A stretch of 64,000 nucleotides of DNA from JAMXLO01 sp963832895. GTDB taxonomy: Bacteria > Pseudomonadota > Alphaproteobacteria > Acetobacterales > Acetobacteraceae. Where the stretch lies: positions 186,001 through 250,000 of the forward strand of contig CAWHVQ010000012.1 of assembly GCA_963832895.1 (NCBI GenBank). Reading direction: 5' to 3'. Position numbers and translations under genes: made by a program. Of the stretch, positions 32,723 through 40,940 are shown in pieces. The notes beneath the pieces were generated by a model. That model did no database searches, was not told where the DNA came from, and worked only from the letters and a program-made list of their open reading frames with translations. Position 1 is the stretch's first letter. Each line of letters starts with the position of its first letter.

Positions 32723-33288
32723 GCATCGGCACGGCGGTGTCCTCGGGTTTGCATGCGGCCTGGCTGTTAGCGCGCGGGCGGGCGGAGGGGGTCCAATACG
32801 TTGAGGCCGACATGGCCGGCGCGGCGCGCAGTTTCTGGGCTGCCGCGATCTGCCTGCCGGCGTTCGTCTGCCTGCGACTGCTGGCCTGGACTGGCGGGGG
32901 CATGCCGCCGCACGCGGCGCACCTGTTCGCGCTTGACCTACTGTCTTATGGCGTCGGCTGGTGCGGGTTTGCCGTGCTGTCGCACCGGTTGGTTAGCGCC
33001 ATGGGGCTGAGCGAGCGCTGGCCGCGCTGCATCGCGCTGTGGAACTGGTGCAACGTGGTGCAGTATCTGCTGCTGGTGGTGTTCAGCATTCCGGGGCTGT
33101 TGGGCGTACCGGCGCCCCTCGATCAGGCGGCGCAGCTTGTCGGGCTCGGCTGGGCGCTTTGGCTGGAATGGTTCGTCTTCCGACTGACGTTGGGCATTGG
33201 GTTTGCCGCCGCGGCTGGGCTGGTGATGCTGGATGTGGCGATCGGCGTGCTGCTGGCTGCGGTTGGGGTGGCGCTATCGGGCGGGTAA
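32719..33288 (+). CDS. polytopic membrane protein, paralogue of the preceding one
   Basis: A 189-residue protein with several hydrophobic spans, starting at GTG 32719 that overlaps the previous stop. Shares the LARGRA-E/D-G start and the NWC motif with its neighbour. A heteromeric membrane complex is possible. The link to lysine or cell-wall synthesis rests only on operon position. Confidence 0.75.
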   Translation: MSIGTAVSSGLHAAWLLARGRAEGVQYVEADMAGAARSFWAAAICLPAFVCLRLLAWTGGGMPPHAAHLFALDLLSYGVGWCGFAVLSHRLVSAMGLSERWPRCIALWNWCNVVQYLLLVVFSIPGLLGVPAPLDQAAQLVGLGWALWLEWFVFRLTLGIGFAAAAGLVMLDVAIGVLLAAVGVALSGG

Positions 33289-33387
33289 CGAAGCCGAATA
33301 TGCCCGAGAGGCACAAGAGCGGAGTCTTGCTGCCTGCTCGCATCAGGATTAGTCGGGTCTGTCGGAAGATTTCCAGTCAGGACCCGC

Positions 33388-34398
33388 ATGCTTTCCCAGT
33401 TCGAGCGCTACCCTTTGACCTTCGGTCCCACACCGATCGAGCACCTGTCCCGTCTCACCAAACACCTCGGCGGCGCGGTGGAGATCTACGCCAAGCGCGA
33501 GGACTGCAATTCGGGCCTGGCGTTCGGCGGCAACAAGCTGCGCAAGCTCGAATACATCGTGCCGGATGCGATCGCCTCCAACGCCGATACGCTGGTCTCG
33601 ATCGGCGGGGTGCAGTCCAACCACACGCGCATGGTCGCGGCGGTGGCGGCGAAGCTCGGGATGAAGTGCCTGCTGATCCAGGAAAGCTGGGTGCCGCATG
33701 AGGACGCGGTCTACGACCGGGTGGGCAACATCATGCTGTCGCGCATCATGGGAGCCGAAACCCGCCTGGTGGATGCCGGCTTCGACATTGGCATCCGCGA
33801 CAGTTGGAAGGCAGCGCTTGACGAGGTGCGCGCCAGGGGCGGCAAGCCCTATGCCATCCCGGCCGGCGCCTCGGTGCACAAGTTCGGCGGTCTCGGTTAT
33901 GTCGGCTTCGCCGAGGAAGTGCGGGCGCAGGAAGCCGCGATGGGCCTGCGCTTCGACTATATCCTGGTATGCACCGTCACCGGCTCGACGCACGCCGGTA
34001 TGGTAGTGGGCTTCGCCACGGATGGACGTGCGCGCAACGTCATTGGGATCGACGCCTCGGGCACTCCGGGGCAGACCAAGGCGCAGGTGCTCGAAATCGC
34101 GCAGAACACTGCTGTCCTGGTGGGCGGCAAGGGCATCGTTGCGGACGATATTATCCTGCTGGAGGACTACGCCTACCCCTGCTACGGTGTGCCGTCGAAA
34201 GAGACGCTGGAGGCGATCCGCCTGTCGGCGCGCCTCGAGGGCATGATCACCGACCCGGTCTACGAAGGAAAGTCGATGCAGGGGTTGATCGGCCTGGTCC
34301 GGAACGGATTTTTTCCCAGCGGTGCCAAGGTGCTCTACGCGCATCTTGGTGGCGGTCCTGCTCTGAACGGTTACGGCTACACGTTCCGGAATGGGTGA
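33388..34398 (+). CDS. acdS: 1-aminocyclopropane-1-carboxylate deaminase
   Basis: PLP enzyme of 336 residues that cleaves the plant ethylene precursor ACC to ammonia and 2-oxobutyrate. The PLP lysine is in GGNKLRKLEY. The residues that separate ACC deaminase from D-cysteine desulfhydrase are those of the deaminase: glutamate in DPVYEGKSMQG and leucine in AHLGGGPALN. Length equals that of known AcdS. A plant-associated life style is suggested. Monocistronic by position. Confidence 0.92.
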   Translation: MLSQFERYPLTFGPTPIEHLSRLTKHLGGAVEIYAKREDCNSGLAFGGNKLRKLEYIVPDAIASNADTLVSIGGVQSNHTRMVAAVAAKLGMKCLLIQESWVPHEDAVYDRVGNIMLSRIMGAETRLVDAGFDIGIRDSWKAALDEVRARGGKPYAIPAGASVHKFGGLGYVGFAEEVRAQEAAMGLRFDYILVCTVTGSTHAGMVVGFATDGRARNVIGIDASGTPGQTKAQVLEIAQNTAVLVGGKGIVADDIILLEDYAYPCYGVPSKETLEAIRLSARLEGMITDPVYEGKSMQGLIGLVRNGFFPSGAKVLYAHLGGGPALNGYGYTFRNG

Positions 34399-34549
34399 GC
34401 CGGTTCTGATCACAATTGCCGGCGGAGCCTAACTGCGAATTTAAGCAACTAAATCCGTCTTTAATCGAAATGTCGAGCCGACGTCCGTACGTCAGGCCTG
34501 TCTTGAGGACAGGGCGTCTTCCAGGCATTGGACGGAAAAGGATAAACTG

Positions 34550-34813
34550 ATGAAGACGATACTTCTGGCCGCCGCCGCGATGCTTTGCATCGGAGTGGGC
34601 GTAGCCTATGCGGAATCGGGAGATGACGAGGGCGGAACGATCCCGAACACGTTTTTCACCGAGCTTCCTGGCGTGATCTCGACGGCCCCTGGGGCGCCAC
34701 CCAACAACTTTGCTGTGAACGGCTCCCAGACCATGACCCAACCCACCGCCACCTCGTCGGCTGCACCCTCCGCGGCCACTGCCACTGCGGCGACACGTTC
34801 CAGCGGCAGCTGA
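34550..34813 (+). CDS. small exported protein, 87 residues
   Basis: Starts with a clear signal peptide (MKTILLAAAAMLCIGVGVAY, cleavage likely after AYA); the remainder is acidic then Ser/Thr/Ala-rich and looks unstructured (TSSAAPSAATATAATRSSG). AAGG precedes ATG 34550. Function unknown. Convergent with the histidine kinase gene. Confidence 0.6.
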   Translation: MKTILLAAAAMLCIGVGVAYAESGDDEGGTIPNTFFTELPGVISTAPGAPPNNFAVNGSQTMTQPTATSSAAPSAATATAATRSSGS

Positions 34814-34866
34814 CGGTCCCTATTGCCACAAACTGCGCAACCGGGTCGGCGATATGCTGGCTCGGT

Positions 34867-36225
34867 TTACGCGGCATAACAGGTAATCTCAATGCGGCAG
34901 CCGGGACCGTCGACGATTGCCAGGTGGAATCCGTGAAGCTTCACAATCGCGGCGACGAGGCTGAGGCCAAGCCCAACTCCAACCGCATGACGGCTTCTGT
35001 CTGAGCGGTAGAACCGGGTGAACACGGTGTCGCGTTCAGTGTCGCGGATCCCGGGCCCGGTATCCTCAACGCGTACCGCGGGTCCCTCAGGATGTTGCAG
35101 CAGACGAAGCGCCACGGAACCATGTGCTGGCGTGAACTTGACGGCGTTGTCGACCAGATTTGCCACCGCCTCGAGCAGCAGATCGTGATCGCCCGAGACG
35201 GGAGCAGCGTTGGTCAAATCAAGCTGCAGCAACACGCCTTTGTCCTCGGCGATCGGATGATACAGCTCATGCACAGCGCGGAGGATTTCAGCGAGCTGAA
35301 CGGTTGCCATACCGGCATGCCGGCGACTGTGGTCGATCTCGGCGATTCGCAAGAGCGCGGTGATGATCGCCAGTGACTGATCGAGGGCGGCGATCGCACG
35401 ATCCGTGGCTACGGACAGGTCCTGAAGCGTAAGCGCGTTGTCACGCCCGCGCTCCAGCATCGCTCGAACGCGCGTCAGCGGTGTACGCAAATCATGTGCG
35501 ATGTCATCGCCTACGCTCGATAGTTCGCCGACCAGATGTTCGATCTGATCGAGCATGCCATTGACGATCTTCGCCAGCCGATTGAGCGGATCGTCATAGT
35601 TGCCGACCGGCAGCCGCTCCTTGAGGTCGCCACCGACAACGAGCTGGACCTGGCGGTTCATCTCATCGATCCGCCGCTGCGCACGCCTGCTGAGCCAAGT
35701 TCCGGTCAGCAGCGCCAGACAAACAGCCGGAAGCAGGCCGAGCCCGAGGGAACGGGCCACAACCTGGCCGATCTGGCGCACGTCACTGGCATCGTGGCCA
35801 ATCAGAAGGATATCGCCGGACGGCAGCCGACCGGCGATAACGCGGGCGGTCTGCAACTCGCGCCCACGAATATCCACGCGCACCAGCTTGACGGTATGCG
35901 GCGTGTTGTCGATGAGCAGACTGGGTGGCATTGCTTCGACATTCCCCGCGATCGGCACATTGTCCGAGCCAAAGAGCTCCGCCAGTTTGACCCGGCGGGG
36001 ATCCTCTACCAGGTGCTGCATGACAAACTTCAGCTCCTGGTCGCGCGCAGCGGCATTGTTCAGCCGCGCATCCGCGATGATGATGGCGTCGAGGTTTTCG
36101 GTCAGGTAGGTTGCGGTCTGCCAGTAGACGAAGCCAAACAGCAGTAACGTGCAAACGCCGAATGCACCCGCGACGGCCAGTGCCCAGCGAACGGTGGTTG
36201 ATTGAACGAATTCAGGCAGGCGCAC
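34867..36225 (-). CDS. two-component sensor histidine kinase
   Basis: A 452-residue inner-membrane kinase: first membrane helix about 10-35, periplasmic sensor loop, second helix (SLGLGLLPAVCLALLTGTWL), HAMP linker, HisKA box with the phosphorylated histidine in DDIAHDLRTPLTRV, and ATPase motifs NLVDNAVKFTP, DTGPGI and GVGLGLSLVAAI. Start taken at GTG 36225, overlapping the regulator stop by 14 bases; GTG 36252 is possible. The operon order regulator-then-kinase is typical of OmpR/EnvZ-like pairs. Signal unknown. Confidence 0.9.
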   Translation of the reverse strand: MRLPEFVQSTTVRWALAVAGAFGVCTLLLFGFVYWQTATYLTENLDAIIIADARLNNAAARDQELKFVMQHLVEDPRRVKLAELFGSDNVPIAGNVEAMPPSLLIDNTPHTVKLVRVDIRGRELQTARVIAGRLPSGDILLIGHDASDVRQIGQVVARSLGLGLLPAVCLALLTGTWLSRRAQRRIDEMNRQVQLVVGGDLKERLPVGNYDDPLNRLAKIVNGMLDQIEHLVGELSSVGDDIAHDLRTPLTRVRAMLERGRDNALTLQDLSVATDRAIAALDQSLAIITALLRIAEIDHSRRHAGMATVQLAEILRAVHELYHPIAEDKGVLLQLDLTNAAPVSGDHDLLLEAVANLVDNAVKFTPAHGSVALRLLQHPEGPAVRVEDTGPGIRDTERDTVFTRFYRSDRSRHAVGVGLGLSLVAAIVKLHGFHLAIVDGPGCRIEITCYAA

Positions 36226-36901
36226 GCAACATGAACCCTGAACCGCGCACACTCAGGATCATTGGCGGTTCGTCTGGAGCATCCACCTTGCGGCGTAGCC
36301 GGCCTATATGCACGTCGACCAGATTGGTCTGCGGCACGAACCGGTAATTCCACACATTTTCCAGCAACATGGCCCGCGTCAGAACCTGTCCCTCGCGTCG
36401 CATCATGTATTCCAGCAACTGGAATTCGCGGGGTAGAAGTTCAAGCTCCCGCCGACCGCGGCAAGCTGCCCTGGCCAGCAGGTCCAATTCGAGGGGCCCG
36501 ACGCGCAGCAAGGTCTCGCGCGCATCCGCGGGTCGGCGCAGCAATGCCTCCAATCTCGCGGCAAGCTCCGACAGCGCGAAGGGCTTGGCGAGATAGTCGT
36601 CGCCGCCAGCGCGCAGGCCGCGCACACGATCGTTCACCGCGTTGAGAGCGCTGAGCACCAAGACGGGTGTCCTTATGCCCTCGCCCCGCAGTTTTTCAAC
36701 CACACTGAGCCCGTCCAATCCGGGGAGCATTCGGTCAACCACCAGCACGTCCCATCCGCCGGAGCGGGCACGCTGCAATCCGTCGGTCCCATCCGTAGCG
36801 CGATCCAGCATGTATCCCCGATCATCGAGCGCAGTAACGATCTCTTCCGCGGTTCCGTCGTCGTCCTCGATTACAAGCACTTTTGCCAAGGCGCGCTCCA
36901 C
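36212..36901 (-). CDS. OmpR-family response regulator
   Basis: A 229-residue regulator. Receiver domain with acidic pocket (VIEDDDG), phospho-acceptor Asp in VVDRMLPGLDG and lysine in LAKPFAL; C-terminal winged helix with the recognition region NLVDVHIGRLRRKVD. Partner of the kinase just downstream. Start ATG 36901; an internal ATG is not needed. Confidence 0.92.
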   Translation of the reverse strand: MERALAKVLVIEDDDGTAEEIVTALDDRGYMLDRATDGTDGLQRARSGGWDVLVVDRMLPGLDGLSVVEKLRGEGIRTPVLVLSALNAVNDRVRGLRAGGDDYLAKPFALSELAARLEALLRRPADARETLLRVGPLELDLLARAACRGRRELELLPREFQLLEYMMRREGQVLTRAMLLENVWNYRFVPQTNLVDVHIGRLRRKVDAPDEPPMILSVRGSGFMLRAPA

Positions 36902-36956
36902 TTCAAACCGAAGTATTACATGTTATGTCGTTCAAAGCATGTCACCAACCCAGTAA

Positions 36957-37725
36957 TCAGGTCGTCGCGGAAAATGGATCGCCTTGATATCGCACTGCGA
37001 TCAGGCACAGCCCATCCGCCGGCGCGGTTGGACCGGCCGCCGAACGGTCACGCGCCGTTAGTGCCGCAGCGACGCGATCCACCGGCCAGACTCCGTCGCC
37101 GACCAGTTTCAGTGTTCCCACCATGTTACGTACCTGGTGGTGCAGGAAGCTTCGTGCCACGGCGACGATCTCAATGAAGTCGCCGTCGCGCTGCACATCG
37201 AGGCGATCGAGTGTGCGCAGCGGGCTGTTGGCCTGGCAGGCGGCAGCGCGGAACGAGGAAAAGTCGTGCCTGCCCAGGAGGCTCTGTGCCGCACGATACA
37301 TGGCATCGGCGTCAAGTTCGGTGGCCACATGCCAGACGCGGCCGACCAGTAGTGCAGGGCGGGCGCGGCGGTTCAGGATACGGTAACGGTAGGTGCGGCC
37401 GATGGCCGAGAAGCGCGCGTTCCAGCCGTCGGGTGCCGGGGCGGCGGCCAGCACGACAACGGGATGCGGCTTCATGTGGTAGTTCAGTGCATCTCGGACC
37501 TTCGCGGCTACGAGCGTATCGGGCAGGTGGAGCTGAGCGACCTGGGCCGAGGCATGTACGCCCGCGTCGGTACGGCCTGCGACGGTGCTGACGATCGGCG
37601 CGCCGTGGCTCAGTCTGGAGGCTGCGGATTCCAGCACTTCCTGGACGGACAGTCCGGTCGTTTGGCGCTGCCAGCCAACGAATGGGGCACCGTCGGTACT
37701 CCAGTTTGAGCGCCCACTGGGTCAT
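36957..37725 (-). pseudogene. truA: tRNA pseudouridine synthase A, reading frame broken by one base
   Basis: TruA makes pseudouridine at positions 38-40 of tRNA anticodon arms. The expected start MTQWALKLEY (ATG 37725) lies in one frame and continues as DGAPFVGWQRQTTGLSVQEV in the next; one extra C between the TAC and GAC codons (plus-strand 37695/37696) causes the shift. Deleting it gives an intact protein of about 255 residues with the catalytic aspartate in GRTDAGVHA. The rest (36957-37637) is uninterrupted. Either a sequencing error or a real frameshift; a shorter product from GTG 37637 would lack the conserved EYDG segment. Third gene of def-fmt-truA. Confidence 0.85.
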
Positions 37726-37754
37726 GGATGGCTGATGAAGGCCCCCCTCCCCCC

Positions 37755-37777
37755 GGCCCCCTTCCGCAAGGGGAGGG
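37755..37777. repeat. GC-rich intergenic repeat, copy 2
   Basis: Stem CCCCTT (37758-37763) / AAGGGG (37768-37773) around CCGC, between fmt and truA. Shares the GGCCCCCTYCCGCRAGGGG core with 46850-46873 and the arms at 14421-14492. Confidence 0.6.
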
Positions 37778-37804
37778 AGAGCTTTTGGCCCTGGGTGCGT
37801 GTGT

Positions 37805-38713
37805 TCATCCGCCCAGCACCGTTCCCGCGGGCACTCGATGGCCGCGCAGGAAGGCATCGGCTGTCATGACGGGGCGGCCGGCCAACTGGACCCGTGCCAG
37901 ACGAAGCGCCTGCGCACCACATGCGATCGTCAGCCTTTCATCGAGTGCCATACCAGGTGACCCAGACCCCCACGCTGGCTGAACCGCCAGCACCTTCAGC
38001 ACCGCTCCGTGCAGCGTGGTGGACGTACCTGGCCAGGGATCGAATGCGCGGACCTGCCGTTCGATCGCCGCGGCATCGCGCGCCCAGTCGATACGGCCCG
38101 CCTCGCGCGTCAGCTTGGGCGCATAGGTCACACCCTCATCCGGCTGTGGCACACGCACCGGTTGCTCGGCCAGCGCCCGCAGGATCAGCCGCGCGCCCAA
38201 TTCCGCAAGCGAATCGTGCAGTTCCGCCGCTGTCGCGGCTGCGCTGATCGGAACCGCCTGACGCAGCAGCATCGGGCCGGTGTCCAGTCCAGCATCCATC
38301 TGCATGATGGTGACGCCGGTCTGGGCGTCGCCGGCAAGCACCGCGGCCTGAATCGGCGCGGCGCCCCGCCAGCGTGGCAAGAGGCTGGCGTGAATGTTCA
38401 GACAGCCGTGGCGTGGCGTCTCCAGCATCGCCTGCGGCAGGATCAGCCCATACGCCACCACCACGGCTGCATCGAGGCCAAGTGACGCGAATGCCGTCTG
38501 CTCGGCTGGGTCGCCCCGGAGCCCCGCAGGCGTCCGAACTGACAGGCCCAGCCGCCGTGCTTCCAACTCCACGGGGCAAGACCGCAGCGCGTAGCCTCGC
38601 CCCGCCGGCTTGGGAGACTGGCAATACACCGACGCGATTTCGTGTCCCGCCGCGTGGAGCGCCCGTAGCGCCGGAACCGCGAAGTCGGGGCTGCCCATGA
38701 AAGCGAGGCGCAT
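37805..38713 (-). CDS. fmt: methionyl-tRNA formyltransferase
   Basis: A 302-residue enzyme that formylates initiator Met-tRNA using 10-formyl-THF. Starts MRLAFMGSPDFAVPAL, and has the catalytic Asn/His in CLNIHASLLPRWRGAAPIQ and Asp in QMDAGLDTGPMLL. The C-terminal OB-fold domain is present. Four bases separate it from def. Confidence 0.96.
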   Translation of the reverse strand: MRLAFMGSPDFAVPALRALHAAGHEIASVYCQSPKPAGRGYALRSCPVELEARRLGLSVRTPAGLRGDPAEQTAFASLGLDAAVVVAYGLILPQAMLETPRHGCLNIHASLLPRWRGAAPIQAAVLAGDAQTGVTIMQMDAGLDTGPMLLRQAVPISAAATAAELHDSLAELGARLILRALAEQPVRVPQPDEGVTYAPKLTREAGRIDWARDAAAIERQVRAFDPWPGTSTTLHGAVLKVLAVQPAWGSGSPGMALDERLTIACGAQALRLARVQLAGRPVMTADAFLRGHRVPAGTVLGG

Positions 38714-38717
38714 GGCG

Positions 38718-39263
38718 CTACATCGCCTCGGTGCGCTTTTGGCGTAGCTCCTTGGCCAGCCGGCGCAGGATCATGTTGCGCTTCAGTGCCGAGAGATGAT
38801 CGACGAACAATATGCCATCCAGATGGTCGATCTCGTGCTGCAGACAGGCGGCCAGCAGTCCCTCCGCGTCGATCTGCCGCTTCACCCCCTCCGCGTCGGT
38901 GTAGCGCACCGTCACTCGCGCTGGCCGCGTCACGTCGGCATACTGGCCCGGCAACGACAGGCAGCCTTCCTCGCGCGTCGCCTGCTCCTGGCTGCGTGCC
39001 ATCACCTCGGGGTTGATGAGCACGATCGGCGACGGTTTTTCGTCCTGCATCAGATCGACAATAGCGAAGCGCAATCCGAGGCCTATCTGTGGCGCGGCGA
39101 GCCCGATGCCTGGGGCACGGTACATGGTCGCGAACATGCGCGGCACCAACTTGCGCACCTGTTCCAGATCGCTGGGGCCGACCGGCCTCGCCCGCGCCTT
39201 CAGGATCGGGTCTGGCACGACCAAGATCGGCAGGGGCTCCACCGTCGAGTTCATGTCGCGCAT
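38718..39263 (-). CDS. def: peptide deformylase
   Basis: Metallo-hydrolase of 181 residues that removes formyl from nascent proteins. All three motifs are present: GIGLAAPQ, EEGCLS (metal cysteine) and HEIDHLDG (HExxH). ATG 39263 (MRDMNST) has AGGG at nine bases; ATG 39254 is an alternative. First gene of def-fmt-truA. Confidence 0.95.
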   Translation of the reverse strand: MRDMNSTVEPLPILVVPDPILKARARPVGPSDLEQVRKLVPRMFATMYRAPGIGLAAPQIGLGLRFAIVDLMQDEKPSPIVLINPEVMARSQEQATREEGCLSLPGQYADVTRPARVTVRYTDAEGVKRQIDAEGLLAACLQHEIDHLDGILFVDHLSALKRNMILRRLAKELRQKRTEAM

Positions 39264-39388
39264 GTAGCGGTGCCCTTCGGCTCGATCAACGCCTGGCCCC
39301 CTTGCAACCGCAACCGCCACTGCCAAAATTGTCGTCTGTCGGAATGCCGCCATGGGTTCCGGCGACGCTTCGCTCCAAGGAGGAGGCC

Positions 39389-39862
39389 ATGACTACGAGG
39401 ATGTTCACCTCGCCACTGTTCCTGGGCTTTGACCACCTCGAGCAGATGCTCGAGCGGGCGTCGAAGTCATCGTCTGATGGGTATCCGCCGTACAATATCG
39501 AGCAGACCGCCCCTTCGGGGCTGCGGATCACGCTTGCGGTTGCTGGATTCACCATGGATGACCTGCAAATTACCCAGGAAGACAACCAGTTGGTAATACG
39601 CGGGCGTCAAACTGAGGATGACCAAGAGCGCGTGTTCCTGCACCGCGGGATCGCGGCGCGGCAGTTCCAGCGGGCCTTCGTGCTCGCCGAGGGGATCGAG
39701 GTGAAGGGTGCTTGGCTCGACAACGGGCTGTTGCATATCGACCTTGTCCGGCCGCAGCCAGAGGCACGCGTGAAGACGATCCAGATCAACCGCGCCAACG
39801 GCAGCAACGGTCATGGCGGCGGGAAGCTCAGGATGGTCGATAGCGAACCTGGGCAGGAATAA
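39389..39862 (+). CDS. Hsp20 family small heat shock protein
   Basis: IbpA-like chaperone of 157 residues that holds unfolded proteins. Alpha-crystallin domain from YPPYNIEQTAPSGLRITLAV to LLHIDLVRPQPE; the C-terminal I-x-I-type motif appears as TIQIN. A strong AAGGAGGAGG precedes ATG 39389. Followed by DUF1150, the usual alphaproteobacterial pairing. Confidence 0.93.
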   Translation: MTTRMFTSPLFLGFDHLEQMLERASKSSSDGYPPYNIEQTAPSGLRITLAVAGFTMDDLQITQEDNQLVIRGRQTEDDQERVFLHRGIAARQFQRAFVLAEGIEVKGAWLDNGLLHIDLVRPQPEARVKTIQINRANGSNGHGGGKLRMVDSEPGQE

Positions 39863-39959
39863 GGCCTGCCCAGCCACGACGGTGCCGCAAAATGTGGGCC
39901 GGATTACCAAAAGGCGTCGGAGCTGCAGCAGCGGGCCGCCGCCAGGAAGGAGTACGACG

Positions 39960-40217
39960 ATGAATATCAATAGCATTCAGGAACCGGACGCACAGGCGGC
40001 AATGGCTGCCATGATCGATATCCGCCACATTTCCACCGAGCAGCTGGCGCAGCTTGGCCTCCAGCAGATCGCCTACGTAAAGCCGGTGGTCGTCAATGGG
40101 ACAGCGGCGTACGCGATTCATGCCGCCGATGGCACCCCGATGGCGATTGCCGGGGAACTCGATGTGGCGCTCGCGGCGATCGTCCAACATGAGATGGTGC
40201 CGGCGCAGGTGCATTGA
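39960..40217 (+). CDS. DUF1150 family protein
   Basis: An 85-residue protein of the DUF1150 type (TEQLAQLGLQQIAYVKPVVV, then AYAIHAADGTPMAIAG). Common directly downstream of hsp20 in alphaproteobacteria, so probably heat-regulated with it; molecular role unknown. AGGAAGGAG lies ahead of ATG 39960. Confidence 0.88.
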   Translation: MNINSIQEPDAQAAMAAMIDIRHISTEQLAQLGLQQIAYVKPVVVNGTAAYAIHAADGTPMAIAGELDVALAAIVQHEMVPAQVH

Positions 40218-40305
40218 CCGCCCGCCACTTTGTCCTCAGGCGCCAGGGCCGTGCGGAGCGCGCGGCCCGAGGCCGGCCGAGCTGGGCAACGGTCGAGGTG
40301 GAGGA

Positions 40306-40884
40306 TCACGAGGGCGTCGGATCGATCCAGCCAATGTTGCCGTCGCTCCGGCGGTACACGACGTTCAGCTGGCCGGTTGCCGTGTTGCGGAACATCAGGA
40401 CCGGCTGATCGGCAAGGTCCATTCGCATCACCGCCTCGCTGACCGATAGCAGACTGATTTCGGTCGCCTGCTCAGCGATGACCGGTGGGTGCATTTCATC
40501 GTTCGCCCCATCCGAAGCCGGCTCGGTCTCCTGCTGCAGTATATACTGTCGCGCCGCTTCGGGTCGCTCGCGGTTGGCGCTGTCGCGGGCATGCTCATTC
40601 ATGCGGCGGCGGTAGCGGCGCAGCCGCTTGGCGATGTGCTCGGCGGCATCATCGAATGCGGTATTGGCGTCAGCCGCCTCCCCCTCGCCGCGGAGTGTCA
40701 ACCCGCGACCGGCGTGTACATTTATGTCACAGATGAAGAAACTGCGCGCGCGACTGAACGTGACATGCGCTTCCAGCGCATGGTCGAAATATTTGCTTGA
40801 TATGACGTCCAGATGGTCTGACACGCGTGTGCGGAGCGCGTCCGACAAGTCGACCTGCTTGCCCGAAACCGTGATCTGCATCAT
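40306..40884 (-). CDS. hpf: long-form ribosome hibernation promoting factor
   Basis: A 192-residue protein. The N-terminal S30AE domain (MQITVSGKQVDLSDALRTRV...) sits in the decoding site; the C-terminal domain (SEAVMRMDLADQPVLMFRNT) drives 100S ribosome dimerisation. Length identifies the long form. Lies 56 bp after rpoN, the classical neighbour. Confidence 0.93.
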   Translation of the reverse strand: MMQITVSGKQVDLSDALRTRVSDHLDVISSKYFDHALEAHVTFSRARSFFICDINVHAGRGLTLRGEGEAADANTAFDDAAEHIAKRLRRYRRRMNEHARDSANRERPEAARQYILQQETEPASDGANDEMHPPVIAEQATEISLLSVSEAVMRMDLADQPVLMFRNTATGQLNVVYRRSDGNIGWIDPTPS

Positions 40885-40940
40885 GCCTCTCCCCGTGCGT
40901 CCGTTAATGGGATGTGAATCCCTGGGCCCGATTTCGAGGA

